A stretch of DNA of 64,000 bases, taken from NCBI GenBank assembly GCA_963556145.1, contig OY744463.1:1054001-1118000 (forward strand). Reading direction: 5' to 3'. The notes beneath the pieces are model-generated. The model saw nothing but the letters and a program-made list of their open reading frames with translations, was not told the DNA's origin and did no database searches. Positions 35,849 through 47,914 of this stretch are shown here, piece by piece. Position 1 is the stretch's first letter; every line of letters starts with the position of its first letter. Source of the DNA: Hygrocybe punicea (taxonomy: Eukaryota; Basidiomycota; Agaricomycetes; Agaricales; Hygrophoraceae). The position numbers and the translations under genes were made by a program.

Positions 35849-38800
35849 TGTGGGTAAGTATAGATAAATAAAACAACATATCTTAGCAGTGGGAGTGGGC
35901 ACACCACTCCCCACTGTGTCCTGTTCTTGCTACCATCCCTGGTTCCCATGGGCATGGTGTGGGCGTGGGCATGGTATCCCCACAACACAAAAAGTAATGC
36001 AAAGAAAAAAAACCAACAATGAGAATGGTAAAGGTCCAATTAATCTACTCACAGTGGGTAATATCTGTGTCACCATTGCTTTAATTCTCTTGAATGGGCA
36101 GTGTGTTCGCTTGTGAGGAAGATGTATGCAATGCCCCTGACATTGATGATGACGTTGATGGTCAAAAAGACCGATTATGGCTCCACCCTCCACTCCCATC
36201 CATTGAGTCAATCAATACTCTGCTGCCCGTAACCGCCGAGTAAGCAAATTCAGCCTGAGACGGATTGAAGGTGTACTGGTTGACAGACAGCAACTGGATG
36301 ATGCTTTGCACGTTGTAGTAGTTGTGCCTGGTCAGTCACGTGATCAGGTTCCCACGGTTTGACCTAGTCAGTAGCCTTCCAGATGTAGTAGTCAGTCCAT
36401 CCTTCCTATCCAGTCGACCTTTCCCTCGAGTCCTGCGTGAGCCCCCGGAGTGGTACCTCGGTACCACTCCAACGTGGTGATGAGAGTGTTCTTCGACTCC
36501 ACGCCTCTCTCTTTTTTCTCTCGGGTTCCCACTCCTTACGACTTTCTCGCGAGACGACCTTTTTTCGGCCTCACCACCCACTGCTGCGCAACCGCGCATT
36601 TTCTCTTCACTCACGGCCGTACAACACTCAAATTACCCCCCGGTGCACATGTTCAACCCAATAGGGCCCCGCGTCGCCCCCCGTTGACCCAAAAAACACG
36701 CCCGCGACCCTTCTCAGCACCCAAGCGGCAGGCCACGTCACTTTTTTCGACCCCCCAAATTTTCACTTTCCCTAGACCCAGCTATGTCCACACGACCCCC
36801 CGCAACTTCGTTCGACATTCCGGAGCCCCGCGTTCCCCATCAGGATCCCACATGGCCCGCTACTGCGAGTTTTGGACAACCCAACGAAAATCGCATCGCC
36901 GCCGCGCGGACCCCGTTTTTTTCATGCACCCCGGACCCAAAATGCACGCGTTCGACTCCCCGCACCCTTGGCTCATCTGCCAGAACCCCCCGTCGCGCCT
37001 CGTCGTCTCAAACGAACCGCCCCGCACCTTTTGGTCGCCCCATGGATCTGCCACGTCACCATTGTTAGACCCCCCGTTTCTCGTCACCCCCACCCCTACA
37101 CGGACCCATTCGACTCCCCGCACACTCGTCCCACCGGCCAGGACCCCCCGTTCCCCTCCATTGTGCCAAACGAACCCCCACCGTCGTTTTGGACACCCGA
37201 GCCACGCGCCACGTCACCATCGCGCGGCCCCGTTCTGCCAGCACAACCGGCCCCAGACCAGCTCACCAATCTCGCGGCCCACCCCCCAGAGCACCCTGCG
37301 TCTCGCTAACGCCCCGAACGAGCCCCCACCGCCGTTTTTGGTCACACCACGGATCCGTCGCGCCCCCCCGTTCTTTCGTGTACCCCAGCCTCACACGGAC
37401 CCATTCGACCTCCCGTGCCCTCGTTCCACTGGCCAGGACCCCCCGTCCCCCTCCATTGCGCCAAACGAGCCCCCGCCGTCGTTTCCAGACACCTGGGCCA
37501 GGCGCCACGTCACCATCGCGCGGCCCCGTTCTGCCAACATACCCAGCTCCAGACCGACTCACAAAGCTCGCCGCCCACCGTTCACCATCCCGGAGCACCC
37601 CACCTCGATCCAATACCACCGTGCCCACCGTTCCCAGACCCCCACCGCATTCCGCCACGTCACCATCTCTCGGCCGGATTCTTGCACCATACCCGGCTCC
37701 TCGAGCCCTCGTTCAGCTCCCCGCGACCTCGTTCTCGACCCTGGCGACTTCCCCGACCCGTAGGGGCCCAAACGAGTCACCGCCACGACCACTTAGCACC
37801 CCATCGCTAGTCCCCTTGTATCGAGAATCCCCGATGCCACCGCATGGCCCAATGCACCCGTATGTTTTCCCTTTCCCCCGTTTACACCGTACCTTGTCCC
37901 GTCCCATCCCCTTTCCCCGCCCTCGACATTTATTGGATATTCGACCTATCTACGAACCATCACTGCTCGACAGCACCGTACCTATTTACTTTCGCACGAA
38001 CCACCCAGTCTATTTTCGGATCACAAGAACTCACACCCTGGGCTACAAGAACTTATGGTTTTGAACGTTTTTATCCTACCCTGCGATGTGAGTCCCAGAG
38101 GCATTCGAGGATGGAGGAGCAGAGCAGAGTTACAGTTTGGTCATCTACCACCCCCAACGATCTTGGAGGACGATACGGTCCCGCCTCACGTGTAAGGCCC
38201 GGGGCATCGTGAGGGACTGGGAGTCGTGACTGGAGAGTTTTTTTCTTGGTCAGTTTTGTTTTGCTTTTTGTTTTCTTTTAGTAGCGGTATGGTGACGAGG
38301 ACGTCACCATGAGGAGGAGGGGCACTTGTAGTAGTTGTGCCTGGTCAGTCACGTGATCAGGTTCCCACGGTTTGACCTAGTCAGTAGCCTTCCAGATGTA
38401 GTAGTCAGTCCATCCTTCCTATCCAGTCGACCTTTCCCTCGAGTCCTGCGTGAGCCCCCGGAGTGGTACCTCGGTACCACTCCAACGTGCGGGATCATGC
38501 CTGCATGGTGGTGGTCCTTGTGTGGCTGTGGCAACGTTGATGGCCACTGCTGCTGCAGCTGGTGCTGATGGTGTTGTGGTTGTGTTGTTGCTGTTGCTGG
38601 TGTTGGCATGGGCATGGGCAGGCGTGGGTGTGGGCATTGATGGTGCCGCTGCTGCTGCTGCTGCTGCTGCTGGCCATCCTCATTGTGCTTCTCTGTGTAA
38701 GAAAATGTCAGTGAAGTAAATATTATTGTACTTACCATTTTTGCTTGTGAGTGTTGCTGTTCTTGTTGTTGAGTTGACATTTCGTGTCTATGTTTAAGAT

Positions 38801-39052
38801 CACATGATCTATATTCCTGTGTTTTCCTACACAACAATTAACACAAACATTAATTATTTCAGTATCTACATAGAATGAGTTCACAGTTTGGACCTGGTTC
38901 CAAGCAGTTCAGAAAATTTGGAAGGGCCTGGAACCCAGAACCGGACCTGTGGTTCAGTTCAGCCAAAGTGCTGAACTTAGACTGAACTTAGGGTTCAGTT
39001 TGGGGTTTGAACCAGGTTCAGATCAGTTCCGAACTGGACTACAGCAACACTA
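35849..39052. mobile_element. hAT-like element R, inverted partner of L, split by a mini-LTR
   Basis: About 35849-36313 and 38489-39052 together mirror 32003-33045. The right end reads ACTACAGCAACACTA at 39052, followed by GTGGTGGC. The GTGCAAAGCATCATCCAG segment of L is found reversed around the mini-LTR insertion point, which proves the insertion. Confidence 0.65.
36314..38484 (+). mobile_element. Non-autonomous mini-LTR element, copy 2 (young)
   Basis: LTRs 36314-36471 and 38327-38484 (158 bp) appear identical by eye, TGTAGTAG...CACTCCA. The 4-bp duplication ACGT lies at 36310-36313 and 38485-38488. The empty site can be read from the inverted copy near 32560. A purine tract (GAGGAGGAGGGGC) precedes the right LTR. 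The interior is C-rich with a repeated CCAAACGA(A/G)CCCCC motif and CACGTCACCATCGCGCGGCCCC motifs about every 300 bp. No enzyme is encoded. Confidence 0.92.
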
Positions 39053-40258
39053 GTGGTGGCCAGTGACTGCATTGTGGGTCTGGTGATAACAAACAGCGGA
39101 TATGGTGATTGTGCTCTGCTGTGTTGTTCAGGGTGTGCATGAGGGTCTGTGCTTCGGCAGTGATCAGAGTATCATCATGTTTACAGTTTTCTTCCATGAT
39201 GTTACATACCCAACCATTGATGTTGAAGTCTGCCATGAAGTTGGATTCAATACTGGAATCGGAGTTGGAATTGAAGTGAAAGGTGACAGCCATCCATTGC
39301 CACCCCTCACTCCGTGCACTCTTCCCTGGCCCCCAGTGTCCCTCCCTCCCATCACCCACCCTCCAGCACCCTTCACCATCATTTTTAGACCCAATCCGGC
39401 ACCTCTGCAAAGGTGAGTACCCACCCGTTTGCCAGTGGCACCCCATGTATCATTGTTTTTTATTTCTTTTATATATCTTTTATATCATGTATTTCCATGT
39501 ATATTAGTCTATATACAGCATGTAGAGTAATATATCTATGATATGTAAAAAAATCTGCAAGAAAAGATGGTGGGACAGTGAAATAGTCATGCTCAACATC
39601 GACGAGGACGAGCATGTGTGCCAGTAAGTGATGGGTGGTGCCATGGCAATGGTGACGGGAAAGCCTGAGCCCATCAGCACCCTTGTTCCTGACTGGACCT
39701 GATGTTCCCAAATGGGTTATTACCATATATAGGACACTACAAATTTACTTATACATTACTATGTTAACTCACAGTTTGGTACACAATTTAAGGCTGGGGA
39801 AGGGATTTTAGCAAACTAGAGCCTAATGATATTGGCTGAGACTCATGATCAGCCACTATCATTAGGCTCTTATTGTGGGAAGGTCAGGTGCGGGTAACCC
39901 GTCATGGGTACAGGTACAGCTGCAGGTCACAAAAGTGTGACCCATACCCATCCCCAAGGCTATACCTGCGGGTTTACCCATAACCATGCAATACACTACC
40001 AATGGCCCTTACCCATGTGAATAACATGTCCCACCCTGTACAAGGAGATGTGATGATGGACCATGCATCCACCCACCCCTAGCCCCACCTTGACTCATCC
40101 TACAGGCCCACACACATATCAATGCAGTCCTTTTCAGCAACAGCAACTGTAGTACTAGATCAGGGCATGCCTGATGGATCTGAACTAAATCCTAGTTTCA
40201 GGCACATCTAGACTTGTAGACTGGCAATAATTACCATAACACAATGGACAACTGTAAC
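39053..40258. other. Non-coding region with a hairpin
   Basis: No gene. A palindrome lies at 39818-39870. A GGGTA/TACCC-rich stretch (39885-40010) contains short self-complementary CGGGTAACCCG motifs. Confidence 0.45.
39818..39870. repeat. Imperfect palindrome, 22-nt arms
   Basis: Arms 39818-39839 and 39849-39870 (AGAGCCTAATGATA... and ...TATCATTAGGCTCT) are complementary apart from two central positions, with a 9-nt loop. Confidence 0.7.
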
Positions 40259-42777
40259 TTACAAGCCTTTGAGTTCACAGCAGTAGAGATATTGGTGATA
40301 ACCTAGCACCTCATCGATCTGCGCCTGAGGTGTCCCAATGGGAAATGTTACCTTCTGCAATTTGAAACCTTTTGTTTGCTCGTCATCACTTGGAACCACC
40401 CATACAATGCACACATGTTTCTTTGCTTGGTGGGGCAGCTCGTTGACAAGCTCGATCACACTGTGGCCCTTTAGTCCGTGTTCAGGGTTTACCATCACCT
40501 GAAAGAATACTGTATGGTTTTTTGAAATCCAGATGGAATCCAGAGAATCCTTCATTTTCGAAATGGGTGTCAGGTACCACTGAAGATAAATGCTATGGAC
40601 TGCACGGGACCTGTTGGCAGCTTGAACTGCAAGAGCATGGAAGTAGCCATCCGCCTCATTGTCAAATTTGATAATATCGATAGAAAGCTTAGGTGCTCTA
40701 GGTGTAAGATTGATCAGGTGAAGCCAACCACCAGCACGAAATTTGCGGTGTATGGCTTGTTCAAAAAGTTGTCCACCATATCCATGAGAAAAAGGGTTTC
40801 TGAGGCAGTTTTGGATGGATTCCGAGACTGCGATTGTCTTATAAAGGGCAATTCTATTGAGGACCTGTTCCGCAATATATTTGCTCAAAAATTCAGTGTA
40901 CATCGTCCTCCAATCGGATGTTGGTTCGATCCTCACGAGATTGCTACTTGCCTTTTCAGAAAAAGGCATGGGACCAGACGCGAAACATATAAAGTTTTCT
41001 ATTGAACTGATATTGCAGATTTCGGACTGGACTTCCTGGACATGGGAATCCATGGCATCCGAAAGTGCATAGAAGCATATCCAGGGAATTCCAGGAAACT
41101 TTATGTATGCATTGTAGAGTTTTTCGTTGTGCTTATGATCCATGGTGGTAGGGGGTAGTTTCCTGATAAAAAGAAGGCTGGCATGGCACTCAGAGTCGAG
41201 GCAAGGGAATAAGGCAACCTGGCGCCCACCTACTGCAATAAACCTCATGCCAGCCATATGTTGGCATACAATAAGTACTGGCCATGTGCTCTCTCGAGAA
41301 ATTGGCCAGATGTTTCTTGTTAAGCAAAGTAACAATGACCACCCTGCCACAACGAATGGAAGGATAAAATTGTAAAGGAGCTTATGCCATCTTGTCGCTG
41401 AGGTTGACCAAAGTGCAAGCACGGTGGTCTGTATCCAATTCTGTGATGCGAGAAAACCTCCCTAGATCCACTTGCCACACACCATCTTCATCGAAGACAT
41501 GGGCATAGCGATGGTAATCGCAATATATCGTGACCAGCTGCGCCTGAAGCCATCGGACTAGTACATAACTTAGAAAGACAGTCTTTCCTGAGTTCGTAAA
41601 ATGCCAACTTTAGTACTTGGCCGAAAACATGAAAAGGGCAAAGAATTCACTGATCCCGGGTTGACCTGTAATGACCGTTGCATGGGTTAGGTGACTATGC
41701 AGTTGACTAGACCGTAGCTGCAACTGCCAATCCTCATCATCTGCAGACAGGAGATTCCAAAATGTCTCATAGATAGGCATGACGAGGAGGCTAGAGTGGC
41801 CATTAGGAAATCTAACACCATCAGGGAGTTTAATAACAGTGAAGTCTGACTCCACTTCACCATCAGTTTCTAAAGTTCTCAAATTGGGAATTTTCATCTT
41901 CAGCGTGACGAAATGAGGCGATTGTGCAACTCCCCAAAACAGCCGGTGAAGTTGACATAGTTCTTGAGTTGGCTCGTCTATATGAAAATGTTTGAGTAGA
42001 CGACCATCTGCAACCATCAGTATGTGCCGAACGAAGTGGAGGAAATACATACTTACCTCAACTTTCCTGGCCATTATTGTCTGATGGTGAGCAAGATCGC
42101 TTGCGGCAAGCTGTATGGCGGTGTGGGTAACCTAGAAGAAAGTTGGATCAAGGTGAGGCAATTGGAAAGGGTAACCATGCAATGCGGGAACATGGAGTGC
42201 AGTGGCAGGGAGAAGAGGAGACAACACAAGAAAGTAAAAATCAGGGTCACAAAGGCAACAAAGCATCTGTCAGTCAGTGCTGGTAATCTGGAGAAACAGA
42301 GATCCACTCACTGGTAGTCGGGACCTTCACAAATATGTGTACTCTACAAGCTTCAGGCTGCTTAGACCAATAGTCAAATACAAACTTCCACCCCTTCAAC
42401 TCATGTACGTCTTCATCATCCTTTTTGACTCCGACTTTTGAAAGATCACCTTCATCTAAGGTTTCGAGATTGATATCGACCTTCCAGAGCATATACAAGT
42501 GAGCGACAAAGTCCGCTTCGAAAGAATTTACCTTCAAAAGGACAAGATCTTTGGCAAGAATATTGCTTAGGATGCCATGCTTTCCCTTATTGTAAACAAG
42601 TTCCTTCAAGGCTGTGATTTTGCTATTTGTAGGGACATGGACATCGAACATGGAGCGGTCACCTTCAATGAGACAGAAGAGGTGAAAAGACATGTCGCCG
42701 CTCGAGGAACGATTTTCGTCAACCACAGGCCAGTATGATAGGACTGGAGCTGGTGCGCAACCTTTCCCTTTTTCCAT
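40259..42777 (-). CDS. Crinkler-type (CRN-RHS-like) effector/toxin protein
   Basis: ATG 42777. Exon 1 (42777-42312) encodes a crinkler header: LFCLIEGDRSMFDVHV, a YMLWKVDINLETL core, and VHIFVKVPTT, which stands where CRN proteins have HVLVxxP. The intron begins within three residues of that motif. Downstream exons carry a P-loop (GQPGI, then a splice, then RKT at about 41585-41690). The last exon (to 40259) has GYGGQLFEQAIHRKF and a nuclease-like end (FFQVMVNPEHGLKGHSVIELVNELP, then VWVVP). This order (header, NTPase, restriction-nuclease-like domain) is known for fungal CRN/RHS proteins, thought to act on host-cell or rival nuclei. The join near 41400-41450 is unresolved and may be a frameshift, so function is not certain. 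Confidence 0.7.
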
Positions 42778-43343
42778 CTTGAGAGAGACTATGCTGAGAG
42801 GCAGTGTAGCAGCAGAGTGCTAAGTGCTGCTCAGCTCAGAGCGATATTCAAAGTTAGACCAGTGTTGATAGCCAGTTGGAAGGGAACTAAGACTTGTGTG
42901 AAACATCTAAAATTTCGATTCGGTCATGCTGACTCGGACACGTGACATACTGTTGTTATGTACCACTGGACAGACAAATGGGGTCAATAGAAACACTCGA
43001 CACACATCCCAAAACTGGATAGTCGCACAACCAACTGCAATGGCGGCAAGACTGTTAGGTAGCTCGCATAATTATGGCGGTCTGTTCTACATAATGATAT
43101 CACTGCTCAATTATTTCTTCCTGGCAACAAGTCCAGCAGTGGCCACATCCGACAAGATTTTAACCCTCACGGCATTTGTAATCCTTAGGGAAACAGGCTG
43201 CCTGGCATACTGTACTCACGTGAATTATAACAATGGACCGTGACGCGTGACGCTAACAATCTGGTATTTTTGTAACAATTATTGATGAACGTGACGTGAC
43301 TTTGTAACAATTCTTGGGTGTCAGACTGGATAAAATTTGCACG

Positions 43344-45592
43344 ATGACAGGCATCGAAAAGTACCTCACTCAATTCACTCAAGAAGAGTATGATGAGCAA
43401 GCATCTGCTCACTTTCAAGATATTAGGATCCACACAATCCAGGCCACACTCCGGGGGGAACATTATGTGAACCAGAAGAGTGAGCATGTAAAAGGACAGA
43501 ATCAAGCAAGGCAGCAGAGGCAGTGGGCAAGGAACTTGAAGAAGGAAATATTATCTGGAAGTCGTGATGTGGAAGGGAACATTATCAAATGGGTATGGAT
43601 TTATCACAATACCTCATTACATGCTCATCCTTCCTCAGGACAAGAAATTTGTCTCCCACCATATCAAATCTACTCCACAAAAAGCAGAACCTCCAAAAAA
43701 GAAGACAATTCGTCAGCGAGCACGATGGACAAACTGGTTCATACCATCATTGTGGACCCAGATTGATTCAGCAGCCAAAGTGTGCTGATTTCATGCTGTT
43801 GAAATGGTCAAATTGCTCTGCCGACAAATTGGGGGGTGAGCTAGTTTTCCACACCTTAAATCCAGGGACAATCCAACACTGGATTGATACCTCAGGTAAA
43901 TCCTGGAAATGGAAGGGTGTGGTCGTGGAGAGGGTTCAAATGGCCGGCAACCAAACTATGACAAAGAGGTTGGGCAGGCCAGCAGCTCTGCTTGGTTATC
44001 ACAATCTAGTGGAACGGATAAAGCAGAACCTTACAACCAACCGTGCTACTGGTGTTCCCATCTCTGTCGCAATGACACGAGCCTTAATGAAGGGACACAT
44101 GTTAAACATGGCACCTGAGCTTCTATCCACTTGCAAACTTCATCTGTGCTCGACCTTTATCACCCAATTCCTTGACATTGAGATGGGCTGGTCTTGGCGA
44201 ACATCAATGCATGCCACGCAGAAAACTCCTGTAAATTGGGAAAAACTCTGCGAGGACATGTTTTTATGACTCGTTTTCCAAGTAACAATGCGAAAAATAC
44301 TTCCCAAAGCTATTATCAATGGCGACCAGGCTGGCCTCTGTGTTGTTCCAACAGCCAAAAAAACATGGGCTCCTCAGGGTGCCAAGCAGGTTGAGGTACT
44401 GGGAAAGGAAGAAAAGCGTCAATTCACAATGATGGTTGCAACGACGTGCTCGGGAGCTTTCTTACCATTGCAGTGCATATGGACTGGGAAAACGAGCCAG
44501 TCACTGCCAGCAGCAAATGTGCGATCAGCATCGGAACGCTTGGGAAATATATGGACGTCCGGTGGGGACAATCATTGGAGTGACATAAATTCCATGAAGG
44601 AGGTCAGCCTTTTTTCAATCGCATTACAGCTCAGACTTATGGACATCTCTCAGTGGGTCCAGAAAATTGTTGTCCCATATTTAGAACAAGTCAAGAGAGA
44701 GAAAAACCGGACTCATATTGACGCCATGCTAATCCTTGATTGCTGGTCCATTCACTGAGGGGAGGAATTCTGAGACTGGATGAAAAAGACGTATCGTTGG
44801 ATTCGGTTAGCATTCATTCCAGGTGGATGCACAGGAAAAATCCAACCAAATGACGTGGGAATCCAACACCTTCTCAAACACATGTTCCAAACAGAGGCTG
44901 CCGAATACTTCGCAGCAGAAACTCAGAGGCAACTGAAGCTGCACCCCAACAAGCCAGTGGAAATCTGCCTGGACCTTGGACCACTTCGGAATGCAACAGT
45001 CAGCTGGGTGACCAAGGCATATAAATATTTCACCACTTGCCCATCATTAGTCAAACAAGCGTGGTTGAATTCTGTGTGCAAGACATGGAACTTGTCATAT
45101 GACTCAATTACAAGCGAGGCTGCCACCTGCACCCTACGTGAGCAACTCGAGGACGACACTAGATTTGCGTTAGACATGTCTGAGCCACACAGAGAAGATG
45201 GTGACAAACCTGGCAGCAGGGACTTCGAAGATGACCTTGTGATCTCAGTTGATGAGCTGGAAAAGACCCTGGCGATGACGGGAGAAACAACTGGTAACAA
45301 CGAGACAATTGCGACTGATTGTGATGGCAACCTTTTTCTGCAGGGTGGTATTGATGACGAGCTAACCAATGCTGATGCTGAAGGGGAGATCGACTCAGAG
45401 TGTAGTGATGTTGAAAAGGGAGAAGGTCAAGACGACACCAACCAATGGCACAAAGTAATTAAAGTTGTGTCGCGAAAGAAACTGCTGGAGTATACAGAGG
45501 AGACTGGCTCGGACTTAAACGATGAGATTGGGCGGTTTGTTTACATTTACATTATTATTTCGATATCACGACTAATGCTCTGCTTAGGCTGA
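43344..45592 (+). pseudogene. Pogo/DDE-1-like transposase, broken mainly by TGA codons
   Basis: Start MTGIEKYLTQF at 43344. An HTH region follows (KKTIRQRARWTNWF; then LGRPAALLGYHNLVERIKQNL). The DDE core is visible: first Asp in INGDQAG, second in ILDCWSIH, third in GKIQPNDVG. An acidic tail with TLREQLEDD follows. From 43838 to 45592 one frame is kept and is interrupted only by TGA at 44267-44269, 44756-44758 and 44771-44773. Upstream there is a frame change at a G6 run near 43838 and another TGA near 43790. The frame may continue through an intron (gtttgt...cttag, about 45537-45588) to about 45792. Confidence 0.75.
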
Positions 45593-46017
45593 ATTACTTA
45601 TCTGGAGTCCTGGACTGGATGTGCGGCAATCTAGGGGAGACCACACTCTTGCTGCCAAGCCTCTTTTTGGCTCTCAATGAAAATATCAAGCCTTCTGATC
45701 ACTACTCATATGGAGAAGTGTTGCACACACTATGTTACTTACAAACGGAGGGTGCTGTTGACATCCACCAGTTCACGGTGATGGCCCTGTGACATGGGTT
45801 GAAACATGAATGCACTCAGAGCGTGCAAAGAGTGCACGGACTCGTGTCGCGGCGTGACATTCAGACTCCGCAAGCTGCCTATATAAGGGGCAGCTCCTGA
45901 TCTGGTCTCAATCTGATCCCCAGATCAGGCACCGTCACGACGCGCCTCATTCGTCCACAGATCTCTATCTCTCGGTTTCTGGCCTCGTTTTGCCTCACCG
46001 TTCACGCCTTCTTTGCC

Positions 46018-47914
46018 TCATGTCGGGGCCAGCACCTGCCTCCGACCTTCGTCCCCTTTCTCTCCTTACCTCCACCACTCTCCCTTCCGCTACTCTCCCT
46101 TCTGCTACTCTCCCTTCCTCTCCCTCCGCCATAGACAGGACATCCTCCCCGGGCATTCCAGCAGATGACCTCGATTTAGACACAATCAATCAGATCCTCA
46201 CGGACTTTTTGCCTCTGTCCCCATCTCGCCGTTGCCCCCTCATTCTCGACCCCATCGAAGAAGACGTTCCCTTGGCTCCCAGTGCCCTGCCGGCCAAACA
46301 ACCCCGCAAGGCTCCTGCTAAGCCAACGCTCTCCACCACCAGGATTACGCGTGCAGCTAAGGGGAAAGCTCCCCAACTATCTGCCTTTGACGCTTCCTGT
46401 GCCGCCTACCTCTGTCCCCTCGCCTACTCCATCTATTCCCCAACCCTCGAGGCCCTCAACCCCCTTGGCCACCAACCTACTGCCCCTCACCTCGACTCTC
46501 GCTATCACCAACCCTCCACCCGCTGCCCCGTCTGCCCCTCCGGCCACCTCTTCAGGGCCAATTCCGCTTGCCTCCACTACCCCACCCTCATTACGGCCCA
46601 TCGACCCGGACGTTGCCTCCGCCTTCTCTCTGGCCCTTTCCATGGCGATCAACTCGATGAGGAACGGTGTCATCCCTGATGCAGCGTCCCTCCTTCGACA
46701 CCTCCAGATCCCTGCCCCCACTCCTTCCATGGTTCTAGCGCCCCGCGTGCTCCCAGGAAGCCCAAGCATCAGTATCAACACCTTAGGTGAGTCCCTCTCC
46801 CCCTTGCTCCCACTCCCTTGCGCATATATGCATGCTTTGGCCAATTCCTGGCCCCCTCTCCTCTTTTGAGGACCTTACGCGCCTTTTCTGCGCCCCCTGC
46901 TCAGTTTGCGAGCCCCTCTTGAGCCTTTGCTCACTTTTCTGCCCTTAACAGTGCACCCGGGTGAATTCACATTGCCTGGCGCTCTACCAGGTTTTCATAC
47001 CCTGGCATCCACGAGTGCGCAGTTGGATCCCAACGACATCCTCTTCCCTCCCAGCATCATTAAGATTCTCGAGCAGGGGTGGCACAAACATATCCCTCTT
47101 CACCTCCTCTCGAACTCTCGCTGCCACATGGCACTATATTGCCCCTCCACCAGCTCCTCTACCAGCGATACTCTCGCACTTGGTGATGGCAGCCGCCTGC
47201 AGATTCAACAGTCTACTTTGGACACAGCTGGCGAGTTAGAGATCTCACTCTCTGATTTTTGGGAGACTTGGCCTCGCCTCTGTGACTTGATTGAGCAGTA
47301 TCTTAACTCCCCTGAGAAGCGTCAGATCGCTGATGCCTTTCAATCCCACTTCCGCTTCATCACCAGCCGTCATGACTTCACGGATCTATTTCGCCTTTAT
47401 GTTCTATACGATTCTCGGATTCGCCAAGCTTTCATTCAGCGTTCCAATTCCTTCTCTCCTGCCATTTTTCATTCCCAGCTCTGGCACCAAATTGTTGATA
47501 ATGATTGATCCCTCCAGCTCATAGCCATGCGGGGCGCTGTGGACAGCATCCGTTCTGCACCCTTTCGCCCCCAACCACCTGGCTCATCAAGGGCTCGCCG
47601 GCCAGTCAATCCCGGGGCCCCTCTTGTGCCGCCTCCAGACACACTTCCTCAACTCCCGCGAAAGCTGCCGACACTCCCACCCTGTGTTTCATCTGCCTCT
47701 CGGGCCTCCATAGCGGCCGTAAATGCCCTGAGCCTGGTAATGGCTTCCTCACAAAGGGCGACGATGGTTACTGGAAAGCGGCAGACGACGTCCGGGTCTG
47801 CTTCTGCTTCAACAGTCATGCTGGCTGCTCCTTCGTGGATTCGTGCCTCTACTCCCACATCTGCTCCGTCTGCGGCTCTACGACGCATAATGCTCAATCC
47901 CACCCTCAAGTCTA
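46018..47914 (+). pseudogene. YR-retroelement gag
   Basis: ATG 46018 (MSGPAPASDLRPLSLL), then a Pro/Ser-rich region. Frame changes occur near 46400-46680 and 46870-46910. The capsid-like part includes FWETWPRLCDLIEQYL and LFRLYVLYDSRIRQAF (to 47508). A third frame (to 47915) carries a CCHC knuckle (CFICLSGLHSGRKC) and a second Cys/His group (FNSHAGCSFVDSCLYSHICSVC). Frame changes may be introns or decay. Confidence 0.7.

Noticed and set aside
36450..38064. Proline-rich open frames of 437, 145 and 291 codons as a gag gene
   Set aside because: They overlap on one strand in different frames and reflect the C-rich, stop-poor sequence of the mini-LTR element. No zinc knuckle or capsid motif is seen.
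44267..44773. TGA as selenocysteine or recoded codon in the transposase
   Set aside because: Three sites without Cys/Sec context, fungi of this group are not known to use Sec, and CpG decay explains all three.
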